This document shows, piece by piece, positions 38,969 to 47,949 of a stretch of 64,000 bases of DNA. Every line of letters starts with the position of its first letter. Position 1 is the stretch's first letter. The stretch covers positions 124,001 through 188,000 of the forward strand of contig NZ_MKIO01000021.1 of the NCBI RefSeq assembly GCF_001938945.1, in the 5' to 3' direction. Under the pieces are notes generated by a model. It did no database searches and was not told where the DNA came from. It saw only the letters and a program-made list of their open reading frames with translations. Both the position numbers and the translations under genes were made by a program. This DNA comes from Xaviernesmea rhizosphaerae. GTDB lineage: Bacteria > Pseudomonadota > Alphaproteobacteria > Rhizobiales > Rhizobiaceae.

Positions 38969-39505
38969 ATGAGCGAAGCAAAGGGAAAACCGCAGGTTTC
39001 CATCGTCGTGGCCATGGCAAAAAACCGGGTGATCGGGCGCGATGGCGGCATGCCCTGGCGCCTGCCGACCGATCTGGCGCAGTTCAAGCGGCTGACGCTG
39101 GGCAAGCCCGTCATCATGGGGCGGCGCACCTTCGAGAGCCTGGGCCGGCCGCTGCCCGGGCGCGATAACATCGTCATCAGCGGAAAGGCCGATCTGGTGC
39201 TGGAGGGGGCAGAGGTGGTGGCGTCGCTGGAGGCAGCGCTGGCGCTGGCAGAGCGCCGGGCCGAGGCGCGGGGGGCGGAAGAGATCGCCATCATCGGCGG
39301 CGGGCAGATCTATGCCCAGGCGCTCGATCATGCCGAGGTGCTCTATGTGACGGAGGTCGAGGCGGAGCCGGAGGGGGATACGCTTTTTCCGGAAATTTCG
39401 CCTGATCGTTTCCAGAAGATTGACGAGGCGCCCATGCCCCGGGGCGAAAAGGACAGTCACGCCATGCGCTTCGTGATCTGGCGGCGGCAATCAACGGGAT
39501 GTTGA
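38969..39505 (+). CDS. folA: Dihydrofolate reductase
   Basis: Reduces dihydrofolate with NADPH. 178 residues from ATG 38969, with AGGAAGAAGAAAAGGG upstream. Motifs: IVVAMAKNRVIGRDGGMPWRLPTDLAQFK (active-site Asp), PVIMGRRTFESLGRPLPGR and the IIGGGQIYAQAL nucleotide-binding turn. The chromosomal position behind thyA and normal length indicate the housekeeping enzyme, not an acquired trimethoprim-resistant one. Confidence 0.96.
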   Translation: MSEAKGKPQVSIVVAMAKNRVIGRDGGMPWRLPTDLAQFKRLTLGKPVIMGRRTFESLGRPLPGRDNIVISGKADLVLEGAEVVASLEAALALAERRAEARGAEEIAIIGGGQIYAQALDHAEVLYVTEVEAEPEGDTLFPEISPDRFQKIDEAPMPRGEKDSHAMRFVIWRRQSTGC

Positions 39506-39646
39506 TCGATTTTGCCCCGCCAATGCCATAAAGCGAAAGCCGCCCGCGTTGAAAGCACCGGGGGCGATACCTATAACGAGGACATTCGCATCGGGTTCCT
39601 AAAATGACCGGATGTCGATCCTGACGGTTCAAGCAAAGAGGTGTGA

Positions 39647-40765
39647 ATGCCCTGGAGCAATCAGAACGGCGGCGGCCCCTGGGGTGGCGGCGGCGGCGGT
39701 AACAAGGGCCCCTGGGGACAGGGACCGAACCGGCCGCGCGGCGGCGGCGGTGGCGGGCGCGGCAATGGCGGTCCGCCGGATCTGGAGGAGATCCTGCGCC
39801 GCGGCCAGGACCAGCTCAAGGGCATCGTTCCCGGCGGATTCAATGGCGGCGCGGTGGCCATCATCGCCCTCGTGCTCGTCGGCTTCTTCCTCCTCAACGC
39901 GATCTACACCGTCCAGCCGGACGAGCGCGGCGTCGAAATGCGCTTCGGCAAGCCGAAGGACGAGATTTCGATGCCAGGCCTGCATTTCCATCTGTGGCCG
40001 CTCGAAACCGTCGAGCTGGTCAAGATCACCGAGCAGCAGCAGAATATCGGCCGGCGCTCGGGCATGGGCGACCAGAACTCGTCCGGTCTGATGCTGACGG
40101 GCGACCAGAACATCGTCAACGTCCAGTTCTCGGTGCTGTTCTCGGTCACCGATCCGCGCGCCTATCTCTTCAATGTCGAAAACCCGGCGCAGACGCTGCA
40201 GCAGGTGGCTGAAAGTGCGATGCGCGAGGTTGTCGGCCGTCGTCCGGCTCAGGACATCTTCCGCGACAACCGCCAGGCCATCGCGCTCGACGTGAAGAGC
40301 ACGATCCAGGCCACCATGGATGCCTATGGCGCCGGCCTGTCGGTCAACACCGTTTCCATCGAAGATGCCGCTCCGCCGCGCGAAGTGGCCGACGCCTTCG
40401 ACGAGGTGCAGCGCGCCGAGCAGGACGAGGACCGCTTCGTCGAGGAAGCCAATCAATATGCCAACCAGGTGCTCGGCAGGGCCCGAGGCCAGGGCGCGCA
40501 GGTTCGCGAAGAGGCGGCTGCCTACAAGGACCGCGTCGTCAAGGAAGCCCAGGGTGAGGCGCAGCGCTTCGTCTCGGTCTATGACGCCTATCGCCTGGCG
40601 CCCGAGGTCACCCGCACCCGGCTTTATCTGGAAACCATGCAGGAGGTTCTCGGCAAGTCGAAGAAGATCATCATCGACGAGAGCAAGGGCCAGGGTGTTC
40701 TGCCCTATCTGCCGCTGAACGAGATCAATCCCCGTCCGGCGCCGCAGCAGGGAGGGGCGCAGTAA
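39647..40765 (+). CDS. hflK: FtsH protease modulator HflK
   Basis: Prohibitin/SPFH-domain membrane protein that with HflC forms a cage around FtsH. 372 residues: a Gly/Pro/Arg-rich cytoplasmic tail (about 1-60), one membrane segment (VAIIALVLVGFFLLNAIY), then the SPFH domain (YTVQPDERGVEMRFGKP) and coiled coil. One base separates it from hflC. Confidence 0.96.
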   Translation: MPWSNQNGGGPWGGGGGGNKGPWGQGPNRPRGGGGGGRGNGGPPDLEEILRRGQDQLKGIVPGGFNGGAVAIIALVLVGFFLLNAIYTVQPDERGVEMRFGKPKDEISMPGLHFHLWPLETVELVKITEQQQNIGRRSGMGDQNSSGLMLTGDQNIVNVQFSVLFSVTDPRAYLFNVENPAQTLQQVAESAMREVVGRRPAQDIFRDNRQAIALDVKSTIQATMDAYGAGLSVNTVSIEDAAPPREVADAFDEVQRAEQDEDRFVEEANQYANQVLGRARGQGAQVREEAAAYKDRVVKEAQGEAQRFVSVYDAYRLAPEVTRTRLYLETMQEVLGKSKKIIIDESKGQGVLPYLPLNEINPRPAPQQGGAQ

Positions 40766-40766
40766 C

Positions 40767-41717
40767 ATGAACAACCGTCTCCCCTATGTGCTGATCGCGA
40801 TCGGCGTTCTCCTGATCGTCGCCTATTCCTCGATCTTCGTCGTGACCCAGCGCCAGCAGGCCATCGTTGTGCGCTTCGGTCAGATCCGCGCGGTCAAGAC
40901 CGAGCCGGGCCTCTATTTCAAGCTGCCCTTCGCCTTCATGGATGCCGATCGCGTGCAATATGTGCCGGCCCAGGCGCTCCGCTTCGACCTGGACAATATT
41001 CGCGTCCAGGTCTCCGGCGGCAAATTCTATGAAGTCGATGCCTTCATGGTCTATCGCATCGCCGATGCGCGCCGCTTCCGCGAAACGGTGTCGGGCGATC
41101 GCGAATCGGCCGAAGCGCGCCTGCGCACCCGTCTCGATTCGTCGCTTCGTCGGGTCTACGGTCTGCGCGGCTTCGAATCGGCGCTTTCGGACGAGCGCGC
41201 CGCGATGATGCGCGAGGTCCGGCAGGACATGAAGGCCGATGCCGATTCGCTCGGCATCCGCATCGAGGATGTCCGCATTCGCCGGACCGACCTGACGCAG
41301 GAGGTTTCGCAGCAGACCTTTGACCGGATGAAGGCCGAGCGTCTGGCCGAGGCCGAGCTGATCCGCGCCCGTGGTAATGAAGAAGGCCAGCGCCGGCGGG
41401 CGATTGCCGATCGTCAGGTCGTCGAGATCGTCGCCGAGGCGCAGCGCGAAAGCGAAATCCTGCGCGGTGAGGGCGAAGGCGAGCGGACGCGCATCTTTGC
41501 CGATGCGTTCAACCGCGATCCGGGCTTCTTCGCCTTCTATCGGTCGATGAACGCCTATAATGCGGCGATCGCCAATCCGGAAACGACGCTGGTCATCTCG
41601 CCGGACTCGGAATTCTTCCGCTACTTCAACAGCGCTGCGGGCGCCGCCGCGCCGGCGACATCCCCCGCGCCAGCACCTGCTGCCGCTGCCCCGGCGGCGA
41701 CGGCACCCGCCAACTGA
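40767..41717 (+). CDS. hflC: FtsH protease modulator HflC
   Basis: Partner of HflK. 316 residues with an N-terminal membrane segment (VLIAIGVLLIVAYSSIFVV), an SPFH domain (VTQRQQAIVVRFGQI), a long coiled coil and the conserved DPGFFAFYRSMNAYNAAI near the C-terminus. The end is a low-complexity Ala/Pro tail. A terminator follows, so hflKC is its own unit. Confidence 0.97.
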   Translation: MNNRLPYVLIAIGVLLIVAYSSIFVVTQRQQAIVVRFGQIRAVKTEPGLYFKLPFAFMDADRVQYVPAQALRFDLDNIRVQVSGGKFYEVDAFMVYRIADARRFRETVSGDRESAEARLRTRLDSSLRRVYGLRGFESALSDERAAMMREVRQDMKADADSLGIRIEDVRIRRTDLTQEVSQQTFDRMKAERLAEAELIRARGNEEGQRRRAIADRQVVEIVAEAQRESEILRGEGEGERTRIFADAFNRDPGFFAFYRSMNAYNAAIANPETTLVISPDSEFFRYFNSAAGAAAPATSPAPAPAAAAPAATAPAN

Positions 41718-41729
41718 CCCAAGGCCATC

Positions 41730-41772
41730 GGCCGGCGGAGCGCCTTGACAGGAGCGTTCCGCCGGCCTTTTT
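41730..41772 (+). terminator. Intrinsic terminator after hflC
   Basis: GGCCGGCGGAGCGC (41730-41743) pairs with GCGTTCCGCCGGCC (41754-41767) with one wobble, followed by TTTTT at 41768-41772. Confidence 0.92.
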
Positions 41773-41857
41773 ATCTCAGGCACCTCGACCGACTTTTCCG
41801 AAGGATCGGTCGCTGCCCGCCCGCATTTGAGCCGCCGCCGCGGCACGAGAGTCGCCC

Positions 41858-42244
41858 ATGCATCGCAAGCTCCTCCTTCGCCTCATCGACGCGGAATATG
41901 CCATCACGCGCCTCAATATCGGTTCGCAGATCCCCGACTGGGTCGCCGGTCCCGGCTTCTGGGCTGCCATCTCGTCGCGCGAGGAGCTGACGCTGGTCTG
42001 CCGCGCTGCGCGCGTGCCCTCCAGCATTCATTCGTCGCTGGGCTGGCGCTGCTTCCGCATCGAACAGCACTTCGCTTTCGATGCGCCGGGGGTGCTGTCC
42101 TCGGTCGTCTCGCCGCTCTCCTCGGCCGGGGTCGGCGTGTTCGCCAATTCGACCTTCAGCACTGATTACGTCTTCATCCTCGGTTCCGATCTGGAGAAGG
42201 CCGTTGCCGCGCTGAAGGCCAGCGGCCATGAAATCATGGTCTGA
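41858..42244 (+). CDS. ACT domain-containing protein
   Basis: 128 residues made of two ACT-like halves: an N-terminal part (LIDAEYAITRLNIGSQIPDW...REELTLVCRAARVPSS) and a C-terminal regulatory fold (APGVLSSVVSPLSSAGVGVFANSTFSTDYVFILGSDLEKAVAALKASGHEI), the ACT_7 type. Such proteins bind amino acids; this one may be a stand-alone sensor. In many rhizobia a DUF2065 gene lies between hflC and degP; none is seen here. Confidence 0.8.
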   Translation: MHRKLLLRLIDAEYAITRLNIGSQIPDWVAGPGFWAAISSREELTLVCRAARVPSSIHSSLGWRCFRIEQHFAFDAPGVLSSVVSPLSSAGVGVFANSTFSTDYVFILGSDLEKAVAALKASGHEIMV

Positions 42245-42440
42245 GCGTGCGCGGGACCATCGCATAACGAAAACATGACTAGACGGGTCGGGCGGGGCTC
42301 CTATCCTTTGCTCTTGAGCGGGCGCATCGCCGCGATGCACCGATGTTACCGTGACCAAGCGTCAGCCCGTCCGGCTTGCGCGCTTTCGCGTCATCGTCCA
42401 TTTTGCGCGCGTCATGCCGCATCAGCCGAAAGGTCCCCTT

Positions 42441-44132
<1,692 letters not shown>

Positions 44133-44159
44133 CGTCGGCCCTGACCGACGGCAGAGGGC

Positions 44160-44199
44160 CGAAGAACGGATCCGGTTTTTCGGCCCGATGTTCTCAGGC
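44160..44199 (-). repeat. Possible truncated relic of the 104-bp repeat
   Basis: The plus strand reads aacggatccggtttttcgg then cccgatgttctc, resembling the reverse complement of the left end of the repeat (ccggttcc...ttttcggtccgatgctct) with an internal deletion. Short and uncertain. Confidence 0.35.
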
Positions 44200-44335
44200 G
44201 CGTCGCGATCTTTCGGATTGGCATCCCGCGCCCTCGACCTTTTCGCCGTAAAGGGTGATCGCAAGGCCGTCGGCCGCGTTTGCGCGGCATGCTTTCATTG
44301 CAGCCTATCCCCGGGCGCGAACCCGAGGACACCAT

Positions 44336-44377
44336 CTTGCGAGAGATAAGCCCTGTCTTGCGAGAAGTGAGCCCTGT
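44336..44377. repeat. Tandem direct repeat, 2 x 21 bp
   Basis: CTTGCGAGAGATAAGCCCTGT (44336-44356) is followed directly by CTTGCGAGAAGTGAGCCCTGT (44357-44377). The units differ at three positions. They lie in the convergent gap between degP and ilvN. Confidence 0.85.
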
Positions 44378-44383
44378 CGGCCG

Positions 44384-44410
44384 GCAGACGATCACAGGGT
44401 GATCGTCTGC
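44384..44410 (-). terminator. Hairpin after ilvN, probable terminator
   Basis: Perfect 12-bp stem (GCAGACGATCAC / GTGATCGTCTGC) with a 3-base loop, 7 bases after the ilvN stop. No T-run follows on the minus strand, so it may act as an RNA 3'-end stabiliser or weak terminator. Confidence 0.55.
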
Positions 44411-44417
44411 TCTTGGC

Positions 44418-44990
44418 TCACATGCCCTGCGCGCCGCGGTTCATGGCGGCGATGCCCGTGCGGCAGATCTCGATGAGGCCGAGCGGCTTCACGATGGCCA
44501 CGAACTGGTCGATCTTGGAGGATTTGCCGGTGATCTCGAAGATAAAGTGTTCGATCGTGGCGTCTACCACCTTGGCGTGGAAGGCATCGGCCAGACGCAG
44601 CGTCTCGGCGCGCGTCTCGCCATCCCCGCGCACCTTGAGCAGAGCGACTTCGCGCTCGATCGGCCGCTCATGGCCGAGCGCATTGGCGCGCACCGTCAGA
44701 TCGACAACGCGGTGCACCGGCACGATGCGCTCCAGCTGCGCCTTGATCTGTTCCAGCACATGCGGTGTGCCGCGGGTGACGATGGTGATGCGCGACAGAT
44801 GCGCCTCATGTTCCGTCTCCGACACGGTCAGGCTTTCGATGTTGTAGCCCCGGCCGGAAAACAGACCGATCACGCGTGCCAGAACGCCCGGCTCGTTGTC
44901 CACCAGCACCGACAGCGTATGCTTCTCGGCCTTTTCGGTTTCCTTGGCGATGAAATAGGCCGATCCCGTCGGCTGTAGGTGTGCGTTCAT
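44418..44990 (-). CDS. ilvN: Acetolactate synthase regulatory (small) subunit
   Basis: Valine-sensing subunit of acetolactate synthase. 190 residues with the N-terminal ACT domain (HTLSVLVDNEPGVLARVIGLFSGRGYNIESLTV) and the C-terminal IlvN/IlvH domain (LLKVRGDGETRAETLRLADAFHAKVVDATIEHFIFEITG). Its ATG overlaps the stop of the upstream VapC-type toxin (ATGA), an abnormal neighbour: in related genomes it would be expected to follow ilvI directly or nearly so. Could equally be named ilvH. Confidence 0.96.
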   Translation of the reverse strand: MNAHLQPTGSAYFIAKETEKAEKHTLSVLVDNEPGVLARVIGLFSGRGYNIESLTVSETEHEAHLSRITIVTRGTPHVLEQIKAQLERIVPVHRVVDLTVRANALGHERPIEREVALLKVRGDGETRAETLRLADAFHAKVVDATIEHFIFEITGKSSKIDQFVAIVKPLGLIEICRTGIAAMNRGAQGM

Positions 44991-45412
44991 GATCCTTGAC
45001 TGTCCTCTCCAGCGTCTTGTGCCAGTTCTACCCTGGCTTCAGGCCATTTGCGTTTCGCGCGCCGAACCAGGGCGCGATCGAAAGTGATGAAAGTCCGTGC
45101 GCCAGCCAAGACGAGGTGCATGGCATCGGCGAAGTCCATTCCCGCCTCGTGCAGGTCGAGAACTTTTGCCATCTCTTCGGCCCGCTCGACCTGAAGAGAC
45201 GGCATAAAAAGAAGAGACCTAAACTTCTCGGTGATGCTTGCCCGGTCGGCCTTGACGATGCTGCGCAACACCCACTCCGTTTCCAGGAGCACGCTCCATA
45301 GAATAACAAGGCGGGACTGCATCAGCAGATCCTCGACAATCCGCGTCTGCTCCTCATCGACAAGGACGAGCAGGCGCACGAGGATGTTGGTGTCAATCGC
45401 GTAGGTCTTCAT
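44987..45412 (-). CDS. vapC: PIN domain ribonuclease toxin, VapC-like
   Basis: 141 residues from the Met at 45412 (MKTYAIDTN). The PIN acidic residues are visible: Asp in AIDTNILVRLL, Glu in LLETEWVLRS, Asp in MDFADAMHL and Asp in FITFDRALVRRA. This predicts a Mg-dependent RNase that targets tRNA or rRNA when free of antitoxin. It overlaps the antitoxin gene by 20 bases and its stop overlaps the ilvN start. The codons around 45180-45240 are visibly more A/T-rich than the flanking ilv genes, suggesting transfer. Confidence 0.9.
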   Translation of the reverse strand: MKTYAIDTNILVRLLVLVDEEQTRIVEDLLMQSRLVILWSVLLETEWVLRSIVKADRASITEKFRSLLFMPSLQVERAEEMAKVLDLHEAGMDFADAMHLVLAGARTFITFDRALVRRAKRKWPEARVELAQDAGEDSQGS

Positions 45413-45713
45413 CTGTCTGTCGCTGTACACGCTCCCAGCGGCGCTTGGCCTCCTCCAGAATAGCCTTCTCGATCATTTCATCCGTGATCACAGTGCCATT
45501 ATAGGGAAGGCGTTGTGCAAGAAACGCCGCCGCCGTCAGCGGCTTCGTTTCCCGTTCCACCTCCGGCGCGGAGGGCGGCACCGGTTCGACCACCAGACGG
45601 CCGCCCGACTGCGAAATCTCCACCTCAGCGCCCGGCGCAAGACCCACGGCCTCGCGCAGGGCGCGGGGCAGGACCAGCGTTCCGGTTTCCGATATGCGCG
45701 CTCTGGTCATCAT
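45393..45713 (-). CDS. vapB: AbrB/SpoVT-type antitoxin, VapB-like
   Basis: 106 residues. The N-terminal swapped-hairpin DNA-binding domain reads RISETGTLVLPRALREAVGLAPGAEVEISQSGGRLVVEP; the C-terminal half (TAAAFLAQRLPYNGTVITDEMIEKAI) should wrap the toxin. GGAG lies 5-6 bases before the ATG. It would neutralise VapC and, as with other VapBC pairs, could repress their shared expression, although here a host operon promoter also reads through. Confidence 0.9.
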   Translation of the reverse strand: MMTRARISETGTLVLPRALREAVGLAPGAEVEISQSGGRLVVEPVPPSAPEVERETKPLTAAAFLAQRLPYNGTVITDEMIEKAILEEAKRRWERVQRQTDEDLRD

Positions 45714-45726
45714 CCGCTCCAGATCA

Positions 45727-45761
45727 GACGGGAAGGCCTGCGAGATTACAGCCTTCCCGTC
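45727..45761 (-). promoter_or_regulatory. Hairpin between ilvI and vapB
   Basis: GACGGGAAGGC (45727-45737) pairs perfectly with GCCTTCCCGTC (45751-45761) across 13 bases. It fills the 54-base gap between ilvI and the antitoxin gene. No T-run, so it may be a processing or stability element that sets subunit and antitoxin levels. Confidence 0.6.
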
Positions 45762-45767
45762 CGCCGA

Positions 45768-47555
45768 TCAAACCAGCTGTCGGCCCTTGGCGTCGATGGC
45801 GTTGGCCACCGCCTCGTCGGTCGCCTCGTCGGGCAGCAGCATGTCGTTGTGCGCCTTGCCCGAGGGGATCATCGGGAAGCAGTTGGCAAGGTTGGCCACG
45901 CGGCAGTCGAAGATCACGGGCGCCTTGGTGTCGATCATCATGCGGATCGCATCGTCGAGCTCCGCCGGATCCTCGCAGCGGATGCCGACGCCGCCATAGG
46001 CTTCCGCTAGCTTGACGAAGTCGGGCATGGCCTCGGTATAGGAGTTGGACAGCCGGTTGCCATGCAGCAGCTGCTGCCACTGGCGCACCATCCCCATATA
46101 CTGGTTGTTGAGGATGAAGATCTTGACCGGCAGGCCGTACTGCACCGCGCAGGACATTTCCTGGATGCACATCTGGATCGAGGCATCGCCTGCTATGTCG
46201 ATGACGAGGCTTTCGGGATGGGCGACCTGAACGCCAATCGCCGCCGGGAAGCCATAGCCCATGGTGCCGAGCCCGCCGGAGGTCATCCAGCGGTTGGGCT
46301 TTTCGAAACCGTAGAACTGCGCGGCCCACATCTGGTGCTGGCCGACTTCGGTGGTGATGTAGGTGTCGCGGTCCTTGGTCAGCGCGTAGAGCCGCTGGAT
46401 CGCATATTGCGGCATGATGACGTCGCTGCTCGGCTTATAGGCCAGCGAGTTGCGGGCGCGCCAGCGCTGGATCGAGCTCCACCAGTCGGCCAGCTGGGCC
46501 TTGCGATCGGCGTCTGCCTGGTCGGCCGAGGCGCGCCACAGCCGCAGCATGTCTTCCAGGACCCGGCCGACATCGCCGAGAACCGGCACGTCGACATGGA
46601 CGATCTTGTTGATCGAGGAGGGGTCGATGTCGATATGGATCTTCTTCGAATTCGGCGAGAAGGCGTTCAGCCGGCCGGTGATGCGGTCGTCGAAGCGTGC
46701 GCCGATGCAGACCATGACGTCGCAATCATGCATCGCCATGTTCGCCTCGTAGGTGCCGTGCATGCCGAGCATGCCCAGCCAGTTCTCGCCGGAGGCCGGA
46801 TAGGCACCCAGACCCATCAGGGTCGAGGTGATCGGGAAACCGGTGAGCGCGACCAGTTCGCGCAAGCGCGTGGAAGCCTCGGGGCCGGAATTGACCACGC
46901 CGCCGCCGGAATAGATGATCGGACGGCGGGCCGAGCACATCAGCGCGACGGCTTCCTCGATCCGGGCACTGTCGCCGGAAAGCTTCGGCTGGTAGCTCTT
47001 CTGAACGCGTGCCGCTTCCGGCGGCCGATAGGTGCCGGTTGCGAACTGGACGTCCTTGGGAATATCGACGACGACGGGGCCCGGACGGCCGGACTGGGCG
47101 ATGCGGAAGGCCTCATGGATGATGCCGGCCAGCTCGTCGACATCCTTGACCAGCCAGTTGTGCTTGGTGCAGGGGCGGGTGATGCCGACGGTGTCGCATT
47201 CCTGGAAGGCGTCCGAGCCGATCAGGGTGGTGGGAACCTGGCCAGAGATGCAGACGAGCGGGATGGAGTCCATCAGCGCGTCCTGCAGCGGGGTGACGGC
47301 GTTGGTTGCGCCCGGGCCTGACGTGACCAGCATGACGCCGCACTTGCCGGTGGAGCGGGCATAGCCCTCGGCCATGTGGCCGGCGCCCTGCTCGTGGCGA
47401 ACCAGAATATGCTTGATGTCTTCCTGCTGGAAGATCTCGTCATAGATCGGAAGCACGGCGCCGCCGGGATAGCCGAAGATCACTTCGACGCCATTGTCCT
47501 TCAGCGCGCGCAGAACGATTTCCGCGCCGGTCATCCGATTGTCTGTCTCGCTCAT
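45768..47555 (-). CDS. ilvI: Acetolactate synthase catalytic (large) subunit
   Basis: ThDP enzyme making acetolactate and acetohydroxybutyrate, the first common step to Val, Leu and Ile. 595 residues: GAEIVLRALKDNGVEVIFGYPGGAVLPIYDE (FAD/ThDP-binding N-domain, catalytic Glu in RHEQGAGHMAEG), central domain, and C-terminal ThDP motif (GDASIQM...NNQYMGMVRQW). It is preceded by a leader-peptide attenuator. The small-subunit gene lies downstream beyond vapBC. Confidence 0.97.
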   Translation of the reverse strand: MSETDNRMTGAEIVLRALKDNGVEVIFGYPGGAVLPIYDEIFQQEDIKHILVRHEQGAGHMAEGYARSTGKCGVMLVTSGPGATNAVTPLQDALMDSIPLVCISGQVPTTLIGSDAFQECDTVGITRPCTKHNWLVKDVDELAGIIHEAFRIAQSGRPGPVVVDIPKDVQFATGTYRPPEAARVQKSYQPKLSGDSARIEEAVALMCSARRPIIYSGGGVVNSGPEASTRLRELVALTGFPITSTLMGLGAYPASGENWLGMLGMHGTYEANMAMHDCDVMVCIGARFDDRITGRLNAFSPNSKKIHIDIDPSSINKIVHVDVPVLGDVGRVLEDMLRLWRASADQADADRKAQLADWWSSIQRWRARNSLAYKPSSDVIMPQYAIQRLYALTKDRDTYITTEVGQHQMWAAQFYGFEKPNRWMTSGGLGTMGYGFPAAIGVQVAHPESLVIDIAGDASIQMCIQEMSCAVQYGLPVKIFILNNQYMGMVRQWQQLLHGNRLSNSYTEAMPDFVKLAEAYGGVGIRCEDPAELDDAIRMMIDTKAPVIFDCRVANLANCFPMIPSGKAHNDMLLPDEATDEAVANAIDAKGRQLV

Positions 47556-47633
47556 GGTCTTGTCGTCCCGTTCGTTTCGGCAGTCAGCTGTCTTGGCAGG
47601 CTGGTGTCTTGGCAGGTTGGGGTCTTGAAGGCA

Positions 47634-47660
47634 TAAAAAAAGGCCCCGTCAGGAGCCTTG
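47634..47660 (-). terminator. Attenuator terminator in ilvI leader
   Basis: On the minus strand AAGGCTCC - TGAC - GGGGCCTT forms an 8-bp stem with one wobble, followed by a run of seven T. It lies between the leader peptide stop (47691) and ilvI (47555), as expected for an amino-acid attenuator. Confidence 0.88.
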
Positions 47661-47664
47661 GATC

Positions 47665-47712
47665 GCGCATGGGTGGCTATCGCCGGATGGTTACACCATC
47701 CTGCCCATGCGC
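47665..47712 (-). promoter_or_regulatory. Alternative RNA structure of the ilvI leader
   Basis: GCGCATGGG (47712-47704 on the minus strand, inside the leader peptide) pairs with CCCATGCGC (47673-47665). An inner hairpin GGATGG/CCATCC spans the leader stop. This is likely the pause or antiterminator/protector structure; which one requires folding. Confidence 0.6.
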
Positions 47713-47747
47713 CGACCCACCACAAGAATTTCTTTGCGAATAATCAT
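47691..47747 (-). CDS. ilvI leader peptide
   Basis: 18 residues: MIIRKEILVVGRRMGRMV. Six of the first ten codons are Ile, Leu or Val (Ile2, Ile3, Ile7, Leu8, Val9, Val10), the amino acids made by the operon, followed by the attenuator terminator 30 bases later. A ribosome stalling on these codons would change RNA folding and allow ilvI transcription. No ribosome binding site precedes the ATG, but a promoter is placed so that the ATG should be at or within two bases of the transcript 5' end. Confidence 0.82.
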   Translation of the reverse strand: MIIRKEILVVGRRMGRMV

Positions 47748-47784
47748 GGCCGGGAGTGTTAGCGGCAAAGCCTCGACCCGTCAA
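47748..47784 (-). promoter_or_regulatory. Sigma-70-type promoter of the ilvI operon
   Basis: On the minus strand: TTGACG (47784-47779), spacer of 17 bases, TAACAC (47761-47756), then 8 bases (TCCCGGCC) and the leader ATG. The -35 and spacing match the rhizobial housekeeping consensus. Start of transcription would fall at the A of the ATG or up to two bases before. Confidence 0.7.
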
Positions 47785-47949
47785 CGCTTTGCCGCCGATT
47801 TTGCGGAAGCCTTGGCTTTCACGCGCCGCTTTTCTTCGAGACCGCCCGCAATATCGTGGTTTTCTTCGGCGACGCAGCAGAAAACACTCAAGTTTTTGCC
47901 CCGCACATGAACGGCTTCTTAAAGCCGGCGCGGTTATTGTCGGTGCGCA

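Noticed and set aside
38969..39505. Possibility of an acquired trimethoprim-resistant dihydrofolate reductase
   Set aside because: It follows thyA in the usual chromosomal arrangement with matching base composition and no mobile-element context.
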